64,000 bases of DNA from NCBI RefSeq assembly GCF_900215245.1, contig NZ_LT907842.1:3782001-3846000 (forward strand). Direction: 5' to 3'. The notes beneath the pieces were generated by a model. It ran no database searches. It worked only from the letters and a program-made list of their open reading frames with translations, and had not been told where the DNA came from. The DNA comes from Pseudomonas fluorescens (lineage in GTDB: Bacteria; Pseudomonadota; Gammaproteobacteria; Pseudomonadales; Pseudomonadaceae). The position numbers and the translations under genes were made by a program. Below are positions 1 through 8,696 of this stretch, piece by piece; positions within the stretch are counted from its first letter, which is position 1, and every line of letters begins with the position of its first letter.

Positions 1-1348
1 ACAGGCCGCCATGGCGCACAAACCCCAGCGCCCAGGCCCAATCGGCGTCTGTGAGGTCGCGATAGGCCCAGGCACCGCGCACCTCCGCCAGCAGCGCCTG
101 GGGGATAAACCCACCGCCCAGGGCCATGCTGACCAGGTGCTGTACGAGCACATCCAATGGTTTGTAAGGCGATTCTCGGGCTTCGATGTGCCGCAGGGCG
201 ATGGCATCCTGCGCCGCTGCCGCTTCCACCAATTCGAGGCTGTGGGTTGGCACCAGCGTCACCCGTGACGGCCGCCCCGGCGCATGGCCGGAGCGCCCCG
301 CGCGTTGCATCAAGCGCGCGACGCCTTTGGCCGAGCCGATCTGCAGCACCCGCTCCACCGGCAGGAAATCCACGCCCAGGTCCAGGCTGGAGGTACACAC
401 CACCGCTTTCAACTGGCCATCCTTCAAGGCCCGCTCCACCCAGTCACGCGTCTCCCGCGACAACGAGCCGTGGTGCAAAGCAATCACGCCGGCCCAATCC
501 GGGCGTGCCTCCAGCAACGCCTGGTACCAGATCTCCGACTGCGCCCGGGTATTGGTAAACACCAGGCAGCTGCTGCTGGTATCCACTTCGGCCACGACCT
601 GCGGCAACATTTTCAAACCGATATGCCCGGCCCAGGGAAAACGCTCGGCAACGGGCGGCAAAAGGGTGTCGACCTTCAGCTCTTTAGCCGTTTGCCCCTG
701 CACATTGATCCCGCCGCCCTGTGGGACCAGGACCTCCAAGGCGTGGGCCTGATTACCCAGCGTTGCCGAAATGCCCCACACCACGAGCTCCGGATGCCAG
801 CGCCGCAGACGCGCCAACGCCAGTTGCAGTTGTACCCCGCGTTTATTGCCGATCAGTTCATGCCACTCATCCACGATCACCATGCGCAGATGCGCCAGGC
901 TCGTTTCACTGTCGGCACGCGCCAGCATCAACGTCAGGCTTTCCGGTGTGGTGACCAGCGCGGTAGGTTGCCGACGCGTCTGGCGTGCGCGTTCGCTGCT
1001 GCTGGTGTCGCCGGTGCGCAGGCCGACGCTCCAGGGAATCTGCAAGGCCGCAAGCGGCGCTTCCAGAGCGCGGGCGGTGTCGGCGGCTAATGCGCGCATG
1101 GGCGTGATCCACAACACGCTGAGCGGCTCAGCAGGCGCTTTGCGTTTGCCGGTGGCGGGCGGGCGAGTGATGGCGAAACGATTGAGGGCGGCAAACCACA
1201 GCGCGTAGGTTTTACCCGCGCCGGTGCTGGCATGCAGCAACCCCGATTGGCCCTCCTTGACCGCTGCCCATACGGCCTTTTGAAAGGCGAACGGCTTCCA
1301 GCCCTTGGCGGCAAACCAGTGTTTTGCGAAGTCGAGGGGTTTTGCCAT
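1..1348 (-). CDS. Ligase-associated DEXH-box helicase, Lhr-core type (3' end off the window)
   Basis: Partial gene; about 449 residues are visible and the reading frame is open to the left edge. The translation begins [11 protein letters not shown] and has a Q-motif-like start, a Walker A (STGAGKT, about residues 41-47), TPMRALA (motif Ia), TPES (motif Ib), a DEWH box (about 160-163), SATLG (motif III), and a second RecA domain with HHGSLSRE and QRAGRSGH (motif VI). This order is that of bacterial Lhr-core 3'-5' helicases that occur with a DNA ligase and exonuclease in a repair cluster. The ATG at 1348 has no clear ribosome site. An in-frame TTG at 1381 follows GGAGGG closely and could be the true start, adding 11 residues. 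The gene lies only 57 bp behind the ABC ATPase gene and is probably co-transcribed with it. Confidence 0.9.
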   Translation of the reverse strand, partial: MAKPLDFAKHWFAAKGWKPFAFQKAVWAAVKEGQSGLLHASTGAGKTYALWFAALNRFAITRPPATGKRKAPAEPLSVLWITPMRALAADTARALEAPLAALQIPWSVGLRTGDTSSSERARQTRRQPTALVTTPESLTLMLARADSETSLAHLRMVIVDEWHELIGNKRGVQLQLALARLRRWHPELVVWGISATLGNQAHALEVLVPQGGGINVQGQTAKELKVDTLLPPVAERFPWAGHIGLKMLPQVVAEVDTSSSCLVFTNTRAQSEIWYQALLEARPDWAGVIALHHGSLSRETRDWVERALKDGQLKAVVCTSSLDLGVDFLPVERVLQIGSAKGVARLMQRAGRSGHAPGRPSRVTLVPTHSLELVEAAAAQDAIALRHIEARESPYKPLDVLVQHLVSMALGGGFIPQALLAEVRGAWAYRDLTDADWAWALGFVRHGGL

Positions 1349-1405
1349 GGGGCGGCTGACGCTCTGGAGGTTGTCTTTCAAAGACCCTCCAGGCGCCGCA
1401 AAGGT

Positions 1406-2170
1406 TTACTTCAAATTACCGCTCAGAAATTGCTGCAGGCGCTCGCTCTTCGGGTTGCCCAGCACCTCTTCGGGCGTGCCTTGCTCTTCCACCAGGCCTT
1501 TGTGCAGGAACAGCACCTGGCTCGACACCTTGCGGGCAAAGCTCATTTCGTGGGTGACCATAATCATGGTGCGGCCTTCCTCGGCCAGCCCCTGGATCAC
1601 TTTCAGCACTTCGCCCACGAGTTCCGGGTCGAGGGCCGAGGTGGGTTCGTCGAACAGCATCACCTCAGGCTCCATGGCCAGGGCACGGGCGATGGCCACG
1701 CGTTGCTGCTGGCCACCGGACAGGAACGCCGGGTATTGATCGGCCACGCGCGCCGGCAAACCCACTTTGTCCAGGTAGCGACGGGCGCGGTCTTCGGCGT
1801 CCTTCTTGCTGCAACCCAGCACCCGGCGCGGGGCCATGGTGATGTTTTCCAGCACGCTCATGTGGCTCCACAAGTTGAAATGCTGGAACACCATCGCCAG
1901 GCGCGTGCGCAGGCGTTGCAGCTCGGCGTCGTCGGCCACGCGCATGCCGTGGCGGTCGCTGACCATGCGGATCTGCTGGCCGTCGAGGGTCATCGCGCCG
2001 TCATTGGGGGTTTCCAGAAAGTTGATGCAGCGCAAAAAGGTGCTCTTGCCCGAGCCACTGGCGCCGATCAGGCTGATCACGTCACCGGTCTTGGCCTTGA
2101 GCGAGACACCTTTGAGCACTTCATTGTCGCCATAGCTTTTATGCAGGCCTTCAACGGTCAATTTGTACAT
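1406..2170 (-). CDS. hisP: HisP/AotP-type ATPase of a basic amino acid ABC transporter
   Basis: 254-residue ATP-binding subunit of a polar amino acid importer. Walker A (GASGSGKST), the signature LSGGQQQRVAIARAL and Walker B (VMLFDEPTSALDPE) are all intact, followed by the switch histidine in VTHEM. I start it at the ATG at 2170 (MYKLTVEGLHKSYGD); a longer frame to 2233 exists, but the family normally starts here. It closes a five-gene leftward operon: binding protein, two permeases, an AstE-like hydrolase, then this ATPase. The gene order matches the arginine/ornithine aot operon of P. aeruginosa, while the binding protein looks closer to HisJ, so the exact substrate (histidine, arginine, ornithine or lysine) is uncertain. 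Confidence 0.93.
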   Translation of the reverse strand: MYKLTVEGLHKSYGDNEVLKGVSLKAKTGDVISLIGASGSGKSTFLRCINFLETPNDGAMTLDGQQIRMVSDRHGMRVADDAELQRLRTRLAMVFQHFNLWSHMSVLENITMAPRRVLGCSKKDAEDRARRYLDKVGLPARVADQYPAFLSGGQQQRVAIARALAMEPEVMLFDEPTSALDPELVGEVLKVIQGLAEEGRTMIMVTHEMSFARKVSSQVLFLHKGLVEEQGTPEEVLGNPKSERLQQFLSGNLK

Positions 2171-2183
2171 GGGGCGTGCATCC

Positions 2184-3302
2184 TCAAGGCGAAAGTAGGT
2201 AGCCACTGCGGTAGGCTTCAGTGCCGGCGACATGGCTGATCACCATGCCGGCAGTGGCCATGCGCCGCAGCGAACGGGCGTAAAGCAGGCCGGCATTTTT
2301 GCAGTGCACGGGCGTTACGCGGTCAGTAATAGGGTCGATGATTTCAGCGATCAGTTGCCCCGCCTCCAGGTATTCGCCCGGCAGGGCGCTGAACACCAGC
2401 AAGCCGCCGACGGGCGTGGTGACCGGCTCGACACCCGCCAGTGGGGTGGCCGGGTAGGGCAAGTCGGGCAATGGCGCAGCGTCGCCGGTAATGGCGCCGA
2501 AGTGAATCAGATAGTCGATAATCGCCTGGCAATCGAGGCCGGCCAGGCCGTGGTTGACGTCGCCTTGGCCGCGCAGTTCGACGGTCACCGAAAAGCTGCC
2601 CATGGGAATCGGGAAGCGCTCGCCGAAGCGTTGCTGCAACTGCCACCACACCAGGGTGAAACACTCATCAAAGGACTGCCCGCCGGAATCGGTGGCGAGC
2701 AAGTTGGCTTCCGAGCCGATATAGCGCGCCAATGGCTCCACCTGCGGCCAGGCCTCGGGCGTGGTGTACAGGTGCGCCACGGCTTCAAAGTCGCAATGCA
2801 GGTCCAGCACCATGTCAGCGTCGCAGGCCAGGCGTTGCAGCACCAGGCGTTGTGATTGCAACTGGGTCTGCGCGGTGTGCGCCGCAAGGGCCAGGCTCAG
2901 GGCGTCGCGAATGAGTTCGACGTTGTGCTTGGGGTCCTCTCCCAGCAGGTCTTCGACCTGATTGCCAACCTCGTCGCTGAGGTCGACAAACAGGCGATTG
3001 AAGTTCTGCCCGCTTTCCAGTTCGTAGCGGCCCAGTGGGATGTCCATCAACACCTGTTCCAGGCCCACCGGGTTGGCGATCGGCACCAACACGACTTCAC
3101 TCAGCAGCCGTCCGGCAGCGGCCAGCTCGGCAAGGCGCGCCTTCAAGTGCCAGGCCACCAGCATGCCCGGCAGTTCATCGGCATGCAGCGATGACTGGAT
3201 GTAGACCTTGCCTTCAGCCTGTTCCGGGCCGAAGTGGAAACTGTGAATCTGCCGCGCCGTACCTGGCACCGGCGCGATCAGTTCGTGTACCTGATGACGC
3301 AT
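2184..3302 (-). CDS. Succinylglutamate desuccinylase/aspartoacylase family protein (AotO-like)
   Basis: 372-residue zinc-dependent hydrolase-like protein of the AstE/AspA family (M14-like fold). The zinc ligands are visible: H40 and E43 in LHADE, and H169 in DLHCD. GQNFNR (98-103) corresponds to the substrate-binding Asn-Arg pair of carboxypeptidase-like folds. The C-terminal third resembles the beta-barrel domain of aspartoacylases. It starts 9 bp after the permease gene with a good AAGGAGC ribosome site. In P. aeruginosa a comparable gene (aotO) sits at the same place in the arginine/ornithine transporter operon but is not a transport component. The substrate is unknown; an acylated amino acid brought in by the transporter is a reasonable guess. 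Confidence 0.82.
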   Translation of the reverse strand: MRHQVHELIAPVPGTARQIHSFHFGPEQAEGKVYIQSSLHADELPGMLVAWHLKARLAELAAAGRLLSEVVLVPIANPVGLEQVLMDIPLGRYELESGQNFNRLFVDLSDEVGNQVEDLLGEDPKHNVELIRDALSLALAAHTAQTQLQSQRLVLQRLACDADMVLDLHCDFEAVAHLYTTPEAWPQVEPLARYIGSEANLLATDSGGQSFDECFTLVWWQLQQRFGERFPIPMGSFSVTVELRGQGDVNHGLAGLDCQAIIDYLIHFGAITGDAAPLPDLPYPATPLAGVEPVTTPVGGLLVFSALPGEYLEAGQLIAEIIDPITDRVTPVHCKNAGLLYARSLRRMATAGMVISHVAGTEAYRSGYLLSP

Positions 3303-3311
3303 GAATGCTCC

Positions 3312-4022
3312 TTAGTGGCTCGGCCCGAGGAAGGCCAGCCAGCGGCGCTCCGCCAGACGAAACAGACCGACCAGGGCAAAGGTCACGGTCAGGTAGATCA
3401 GTGCGGCGATACCGAATGATTGAAAGGTCATGTAGGTGGCCGAGTTGGCGTCCCGGGCAACCTTGAGAATGTCCGGCACCGTCGCGGTAAAGGCCACGGT
3501 GGTCGAGTGCAGCATCAGGATCACTTCATTGCTGTAGTACGGCAATGAGCGGCGCAGGGCCGACGGCATGATCACATACGCATACAGCTTCCAACCGCTC
3601 AGGCCATAGGCCTTGGCCGCCTCGACCTCACCGTGGGCCATGCTGCGGATCGACCCGGCGAAAATTTCGGTGGTGTAGGCGCAGGTATTGAGGGCAAACG
3701 CCAGGATGGTGCAGTTCATCGCGTCGCGAAAGAACGCATCCAGCACCGGCTGCGCGCGTACGGCGGCAATGCTGTAGATCCCGGTGTAGCAGATCAGCAG
3801 TTGGATATAGAGCGGCGTGCCACGAAACAGGTAGGTGTAGAACTGCACCGGCCAGCGAATATAGCGTTTGCGCGACACGCGGGCGATGGACAGCGGGATC
3901 GACACCAGAAAACCAAACACCAGCGAGGCGCTGAGCAGCCACATGGTCATCGCGAGCCCGGTGATGTGCTGGCCGTCGCTATAAAGGAAGGGGCGCCAGT
4001 ATTGCTGCAGAAGTTCGATCAT
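3312..4022 (-). CDS. hisM: Basic amino acid ABC transporter permease HisM type
   Basis: 236-residue inner-membrane permease with about five hydrophobic segments. It carries the EAA loop of importers (EVEAAKAYGLSGWK), which docks on the ATPase. The N-terminus (LLQQYWRPFLYSDGQHITG) and the motif RGTPLYIQL are typical of HisM. Its ATG overlaps the stop of the other permease gene by 4 bp (ATGA), so translation of the pair is probably coupled and the two proteins form the membrane heterodimer. Confidence 0.93.
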   Translation of the reverse strand: MIELLQQYWRPFLYSDGQHITGLAMTMWLLSASLVFGFLVSIPLSIARVSRKRYIRWPVQFYTYLFRGTPLYIQLLICYTGIYSIAAVRAQPVLDAFFRDAMNCTILAFALNTCAYTTEIFAGSIRSMAHGEVEAAKAYGLSGWKLYAYVIMPSALRRSLPYYSNEVILMLHSTTVAFTATVPDILKVARDANSATYMTFQSFGIAALIYLTVTFALVGLFRLAERRWLAFLGPSH

Positions 4023-4747
4023 CGCACGGCCTCCCTGGACCCAGCGGAGTAGCGACGTTCAAGCCGGCGCAGGACAAAGTTAGAGGCGCTGGTGATCAGC
4101 AAGTAGATAAATGCCGCGATTACCAGGAAGTAGAACAGTTGATAGGTACTCTTGCCCGCATCCTGGGCAGCCTTGACCAGGTCAGCGAGACCGATGATCG
4201 ACACCAGCGCGGTGGCCTTGAGCATCACCATCCAGTTGTTACCGATGCCCGGCAGGGCAAAGCGCATCATCTGTGGGAAAGTTACAAAGCGAAACCGCTG
4301 CCCGCGAGTCAGCCCATAGGCGGTCGCGGCTTCGAGCTGACCACGGGGCACCGCGAGGATGGCGCCGCGAAAGGTCTCGGTGAAGTAGGCACCGTAGATG
4401 AAGCCCAGGGTGATAACCCCGGCGCTGAATGGGTCGATCTCGATGTAGTCCCATTCCATGAAGTCGGTAAAACCGGTCAGCCAGATTTGCAGGCTGTAGA
4501 AAATCAGCAACATCAGCACCAGGTCGGGCACGCCGCGAATCAAGGTGGTGTAGAGCTGGGCGGGGATGCGGATCAGGCTGACGCTGGACAGTTTTGCGCT
4601 GGCGCCGATCAGGCCCAGTAGAACGCTGACGGCCAGGGAGGCGACCGACAGTTTCACGGTCATCCACGTACCTTGCAGCAAAAGCGGGCCGAACCCCTTC
4701 AAACTGAAGGCACTCAGCCCCAGGGTTTGCAAAAGATCTTCAAACAT
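4019..4747 (-). CDS. hisQ: Basic amino acid ABC transporter permease HisQ type
   Basis: 242-residue inner-membrane permease. It shows the HisQ-type segments GTWMTVKLS, RGVPDLVLML and an EAA loop (QLEAATAYGLTRGQ). It overlaps the hisM start by 4 bp. It is separated from the upstream binding-protein gene by 59 bp that contain a strong hairpin with a T run, so it is likely expressed at a lower level than the binding protein. Confidence 0.93.
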   Translation of the reverse strand: MFEDLLQTLGLSAFSLKGFGPLLLQGTWMTVKLSVASLAVSVLLGLIGASAKLSSVSLIRIPAQLYTTLIRGVPDLVLMLLIFYSLQIWLTGFTDFMEWDYIEIDPFSAGVITLGFIYGAYFTETFRGAILAVPRGQLEAATAYGLTRGQRFRFVTFPQMMRFALPGIGNNWMVMLKATALVSIIGLADLVKAAQDAGKSTYQLFYFLVIAAFIYLLITSASNFVLRRLERRYSAGSREAVR

Positions 4748-4768
4748 GAATTCAGGACCTATGGCGAT

Positions 4769-4799
4769 AAAAAAGCGCCCACCTGAAAAAGGTGGGCGC
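4769..4799 (-). terminator. Intercistronic hairpin between hisJ and hisQ
   Basis: A perfect 9-bp GC-rich stem (GCGCCCACC pairing with GGTGGGCGC) with a 7-nt loop, followed on the minus strand by six T. It has the form of an intrinsic terminator but lies inside the operon, so it probably acts as a partial terminator or as a 3' stabiliser of the binding-protein mRNA. This is a known arrangement for periplasmic binding-protein genes, which need excess expression. Confidence 0.85.
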
Positions 4800-4806
4800 C
4801 AGGGTG

Positions 4807-5586
4807 TTATTTACCGCTGTACAGGTTCAGATCGCCGAAGTGTTTCTTCTGGATGGTGGCGTAGGTGCCATCATCGTGTAACGCTTTGATACCTTTATCG
4901 AGCAGGGCCTTGAGGTCTTTGTTACCTTTTTTGATACCGACCGCCGTTTTGGATGGCAACAGTGGGTCATCGATGGCCTTGCTGACTTCGTAGCCAGCGC
5001 CCGCTGGCGACTTCAAAAAGCCCAGTTCGGCTTGCAGCATGTCCTGCACCGAAGCGTCGAGACGACCGGAAGTCAGGTCGGCGTACACTTGGTCCTGGTT
5101 GGCATAGGCCTTGGTGGTGACACCGGCTTTATCCAATACGGCCTTGGCGTAGGCTTCCTGGATGGTGCCTTGCTCGTAACCCACGGATTTGCCCTTGAGC
5201 GACTCAGGCGTGGAGTAGTTCGCGCCTTTCTTGAACACCAGCGAAGTCGGGCCGGAGAACAGCTCGCTGGAGAAGTCGATCGCCTTTTCACGGGCTTCGG
5301 TCACGGTCATCGAGGAAATCACGCCGTCGAACTTGTTGGCGTTGAGGCCTGGAATCATGCCGTCAAAGTCACTTTCGACCCACTTGCACTTGACCTTCAG
5401 CTCGGCGCAGATCGCATTGCCCAGGTCGATATCGAAGCCTACCAGGCTGCCGTCGGCGGCCTTGGATTCGAACGGCGCGTAGGAAGGATCGACACCAAAA
5501 CGCAATTCCTTGTATTCCTTGGCTGTAGCAACACCAGCAGCCATGCACAGAGCCAGTGCAGAAAGGGTCAGCAATGCTTTTTTCAT
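4807..5586 (-). CDS. hisJ: Periplasmic basic amino acid-binding protein HisJ type
   Basis: 259-residue solute-binding protein of the lysine/arginine/ornithine/histidine family. I start it at MKKALLTLSALAL (ATG at 5586), giving a clean signal peptide cut near VATA-KEY; an upstream extension to 5607 lacks support. The mature protein begins KEYKELRFGVDPSYAPFE, the typical first strand of HisJ/ArgT, followed by FDGMIPGL and SSMTVTEAR motifs that line the ligand pocket. It is first in the operon. The 270-bp region upstream should hold the operon promoter. Confidence 0.93.
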   Translation of the reverse strand: MKKALLTLSALALCMAAGVATAKEYKELRFGVDPSYAPFESKAADGSLVGFDIDLGNAICAELKVKCKWVESDFDGMIPGLNANKFDGVISSMTVTEAREKAIDFSSELFSGPTSLVFKKGANYSTPESLKGKSVGYEQGTIQEAYAKAVLDKAGVTTKAYANQDQVYADLTSGRLDASVQDMLQAELGFLKSPAGAGYEVSKAIDDPLLPSKTAVGIKKGNKDLKALLDKGIKALHDDGTYATIQKKHFGDLNLYSGK

Positions 5587-5859
5587 TATGTAATCCCTGG
5601 AAACCAAGATAAGCGCTTGTGGCGCGTTTATGACTGTTACTGAACGGTGTCAGACGGATCACAGGTAGCAATTTCTGCACCATAGTTCCGAATGTCGTTC
5701 CGAATGATTGTTTTAAAAGGAAGGACGAGGGAGTTCTGAGTGTAGGAGATGCCCGAAAATGGGCATGAATTTTTCAGCGCACCATTTAGAGGCGCATGCG
5801 GATAAAAACCGGCGAGCTGGCCTGCTCCCACAATCATTGAGGGGATTGCAGAAGAAGCG
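5587..5859. other. Intergenic region between hisJ and the DNA ligase gene
   Basis: No gene is seen. It should contain the leftward promoter of the his-type operon. A short perfect inverted repeat (ATGCCC...GGGCAT, 5749-5766) and a solitary, degraded REP-like stretch (about 5808-5836, related to TGTGGGAGCAGGCCAGCTCGCCG on the minus strand) are present. Confidence 0.6.
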
Positions 5860-7494
5860 TCAGGCCAGTAAGTCCTGCAGCGTTCCCAGATTGTCGGCCT
5901 CGTCCACCGCCTTATCCTGGCGCCAGCGCAGCATCCTCGGAAACCGCACCGCAATCCCGCTCTTGTGCCGCTTGGACAGGGCGATCCCCTCGAACCCCAG
6001 TTCAAACACCATGCTCGGCGTCACACTGCTGACCGGGCCGAATTTTTCCAGCGTGGTTTTACGCACGATGGCATCGACCTTGCGCATTTCTTCGTCAGTC
6101 AGGCCCGAATACGCCTTGGCGAACGGCACCAGCGTGCGTTCAGTTCCCGGCGGGCCGTCCCACACCGCGAAGGTGTAGTCGCTATACAGGCTGGCACGGC
6201 GGCCATGGCCGCGCTGGGCGTAAATCAACACGGCGTCGACGCTGAACGGGTCGACTTTCCATTTCCACCACACGCCCATGTCCTTGGTACGGCCTACGCC
6301 GTAGAGACCCTCACGCGCCTTGAGCATCATGCCCTCCACGCCGAGGCGGCGAGAGCCCTCACGTTGTTGGGCGAGGTCCGCCCAGCTGTCACCGGTCAGC
6401 AGCGGTGATGGCAACAGTATCGGTTGGTTGCACTGCGCAATCACCTGCTCAAGCTGGGCGCGGCGCTCGGCCTGGGTGTGGTTGCGCCAGTCTTCGCCCT
6501 GGTATTCCAGCAGGTCGTAGGCCAAAACGGCGACCGGCGCGTCCTCAAGGATTTTTTTGCTTAAGGTTTTGCGGCCAATGCGCTGTTGCAGGCGTGCGAA
6601 AGGCTGCACTGCGTCCTTCCACACCACGATTTCGCCGTCGATTACCGTGCCATCCGGCAGCCCACTCACCAGGCTGTGCAGTTCAGGAAATCGTTCGGTG
6701 ACCAGCTCTTCCCCCCGAGACCAGACCCATAGGCGACCTTCACGCTTGACCAGTTGCGCGCGGATGCCGTCCCATTTCCATTCCACCTGCCAGTCGGCGG
6801 GGGAGCCGAGCAGGGCGTCGAATTGCTCCACTGGTTGGGCCAACCCGTGGGCGAGGAAAAATGGATAAGGTTGGCCGCCGCGTTGCGCATGTTCGTCGGA
6901 CGATTCGGCGGCGATTAGCTTGAGGTAGCCTTCGGCTGTCGGACGGTTGGACAGGTCGGTGTAGCCCACCAAGCGCTGGGCCACGCGTTTGCTGTCGAGG
7001 TCGGCCATGGCGGCAAGGGCGCGGGTGACCAGCAATTTAGACACACCCACGCGAAAACTGCCGGTGATCAATTTGATGCACACCATCAGGCTCGGTTGAT
7101 CCAGTTGCGCCCATAACGCCGGCAGGCGTTCGGCCAGTTCCAGCGGCGGCAGACCGCGCAGGGGCAGGAGCTTTTCTTCCAGCCATACCGCCAGACCGTC
7201 TTCCGAGGTGTAGGTCGATTCCGGTAACAGCAGGGAAATGGTCTCCGCCAAGTCGCCGACGGACTGGTAACTTTCCTCGAATAACCAGGGTTCAATGCCC
7301 GACGCTTCGGTGGCCATGTCCCGCAGCAAGCGTGTTGGCACCAGTTGACGCGGCCGCCCGCCGGACAGGAAGTACACGGCCCACGCGGCATCCTGTGGCG
7401 GTGCTTGGCGAAAGTAGGTTTGCAGCGCGGCAAGCTTGGCGTTGCTGGACGTGGTGGCGTCGAGGTTGGCGTACAACTCGGCGAATGCTTTCAT
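5860..7494 (-). CDS. ATP-dependent DNA ligase, repair-cluster type
   Basis: 544-residue ATP-dependent DNA ligase. The adenylation lysine is K240 in WKWDGIRAQL (motif I KxDG); motif III lies in DGEIVVW, motif IV in EGMMLKAREG and motif V in WWKWK. The first 210 residues form the helical DNA-binding domain and the last 150 the OB-fold. This is a secondary ligase, not the NAD-dependent LigA, and lacks the polymerase and nuclease modules of LigD. Its start overlaps the stop of the exonuclease gene by 4 bp, showing translational coupling. In P. putida the exonuclease, ligase, Lhr-core helicase and MPE endonuclease genes form one cluster; here the helicase lies 4.5 kb further on, behind an amino acid transporter operon. 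Confidence 0.93.
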   Translation of the reverse strand: MKAFAELYANLDATTSSNAKLAALQTYFRQAPPQDAAWAVYFLSGGRPRQLVPTRLLRDMATEASGIEPWLFEESYQSVGDLAETISLLLPESTYTSEDGLAVWLEEKLLPLRGLPPLELAERLPALWAQLDQPSLMVCIKLITGSFRVGVSKLLVTRALAAMADLDSKRVAQRLVGYTDLSNRPTAEGYLKLIAAESSDEHAQRGGQPYPFFLAHGLAQPVEQFDALLGSPADWQVEWKWDGIRAQLVKREGRLWVWSRGEELVTERFPELHSLVSGLPDGTVIDGEIVVWKDAVQPFARLQQRIGRKTLSKKILEDAPVAVLAYDLLEYQGEDWRNHTQAERRAQLEQVIAQCNQPILLPSPLLTGDSWADLAQQREGSRRLGVEGMMLKAREGLYGVGRTKDMGVWWKWKVDPFSVDAVLIYAQRGHGRRASLYSDYTFAVWDGPPGTERTLVPFAKAYSGLTDEEMRKVDAIVRKTTLEKFGPVSSVTPSMVFELGFEGIALSKRHKSGIAVRFPRMLRWRQDKAVDEADNLGTLQDLLA

Positions 7495-8495
7495 GCCGTG
7501 GCCTCTTCTTCATCATCACCGTATTCGGTGGTGAAGCCCTGGGCGTCCAGGCCTTTTTCGCGCAGGTGGCGCACCAATACGCCTACGGAGCCGTGGGTGA
7601 CCATCACCCGCTCGGCGCCGGTTTGCTCGATGGCCCACAACAGGCCGGGCCAATCGGCGTGGTCCGACAGCACAAAGCCGCGGTCCACACCGCGCCGTCG
7701 CCGAGTGCCGCGCAGGCGCATCCAGCCGCTGGCGAACGCGTCGCTGTAGTCGCCGAAGCGGCGTATCCAGCTGCTGCCTCCGGCGGAGGGTGGCGCAATG
7801 ATCAAGGCTTGGCGCAGCAGCGGGTCGGTTTTGTTAACGTCGCCAGCATAAAGGGTTTCGGGGATATAGACCCCGGCCTCGCGGTACACGCGGTTCAAGG
7901 GTTCGACCGCACCGTGGCTGAGGATCGGGCCGATACTGGCATCGATGCCGTGCAGGATGCGCTGGGCTTTGCCGAAGGAATAACAGAACAGCACGCTGGC
8001 CTTGCCGGCGGCGATATTGGCCTGCCACCAATCATTGATCCCGGCGAAGATCTGCGCCTGGGGCTGCCAGCGATAGATCGGCAGGCCAAACGTGGATTCG
8101 GTGATAAAGGTGTGGCAACGCACCGGCTCGAAAGGCGCGCACGTGCCATCGGGTTCGACCTTGTAGTCACCGGATGCGACCCAGACTTCGCCCTGGTATT
8201 CCAGTCGCACCTGGGCTGAGCCGAGCACATGCCCGGCGGGGTGAAAGCTCAACGTGACGCCGTGGTGCAGGAGTTTTTCACCGTAGGCGAGGGTCTGCAG
8301 GTTGATGTCCTGACCCAACCGCGAGCGCAGGATGCCTTCGCCGGGCGCGGCCGCCAGATAGTGCTGGTTGCCCGTGCGGGCGTGGTCGCCGTGGGCGTGG
8401 GTGATGACCGAGCGCTCGACGGGGCGCCAAGGGTCGATGTAAAAATCACCGGCGGGGCAGTAGAGGCCTTCGGGCCGGGCGATGACAAGGTCCAT
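7491..8495 (-). CDS. Ligase-associated exonuclease, metallo-beta-lactamase fold
   Basis: 334-residue protein of the SNM1/Artemis-like branch of the metallo-beta-lactamase superfamily. The metal site is visible: THAHGDHA (HxHxDH, residues 33-38), H87 in FHPAGHVLGS, D109 in ASGDYK, and SDHADW near the C-terminus (beta-CASP histidine). It is the first gene of the exonuclease-ligase pair and overlaps the ligase start by 4 bp. The family acts as a 5' or single-strand DNA exonuclease in the Pseudomonas ligase-associated repair set. The last residues are strongly acidic (GDDEEEATA). Confidence 0.9.
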   Translation of the reverse strand: MDLVIARPEGLYCPAGDFYIDPWRPVERSVITHAHGDHARTGNQHYLAAAPGEGILRSRLGQDINLQTLAYGEKLLHHGVTLSFHPAGHVLGSAQVRLEYQGEVWVASGDYKVEPDGTCAPFEPVRCHTFITESTFGLPIYRWQPQAQIFAGINDWWQANIAAGKASVLFCYSFGKAQRILHGIDASIGPILSHGAVEPLNRVYREAGVYIPETLYAGDVNKTDPLLRQALIIAPPSAGGSSWIRRFGDYSDAFASGWMRLRGTRRRRGVDRGFVLSDHADWPGLLWAIEQTGAERVMVTHGSVGVLVRHLREKGLDAQGFTTEYGDDEEEATA

Positions 8496-8575
8496 GGGCG
8501 TGCCGCGGGCAATGGGCTTATCAGGTATGAGGGGACGGTGGGGCGAGAAGTTCTATCGGAATGCGTAAGGTCAAT

Positions 8576-8662
8576 GTGGGAGCGGGCTTGCTCGCGAAAG
8601 CGCGGGTTCAGCCCATTCTTGAGTGACTGATCGAGCGCATTCGCGAGCAAGCCCGCTCCCAC
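8576..8662. repeat. REPIN (paired REP palindrome)
   Basis: Two inverted copies of a 23-bp REP sequence (GTGGGAGCGGGCTTGCTCGC and its complement) flank a short non-conserved centre. The same module recurs at 11237, 30458 and 54713, typical of REPINs of P. fluorescens mobilised by a RAYT transposase encoded elsewhere. Confidence 0.9.
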
Positions 8663-8696
8663 CGGTTTGATTCGGTTTCTTCAGTCAAAAACCGGG

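Noticed and set aside
1406..5586. Naming the transporter aotJQMOP
   Set aside because: The gene order fits, but argR does not follow and the binding protein starts KEYKELRFGVDPSYAPF as in HisJ; the substrate is left open.
5749..5766. Short inverted repeat ATGCCC...GGGCAT as a terminator of the ligase gene
   Set aside because: The stem is only 6 bp and there is no T run on the minus strand.
8576..8662. Repeated palindromes considered as CRISPR repeats
   Set aside because: They are isolated inverted pairs far apart, not direct repeats with regular spacers; they fit REPINs.
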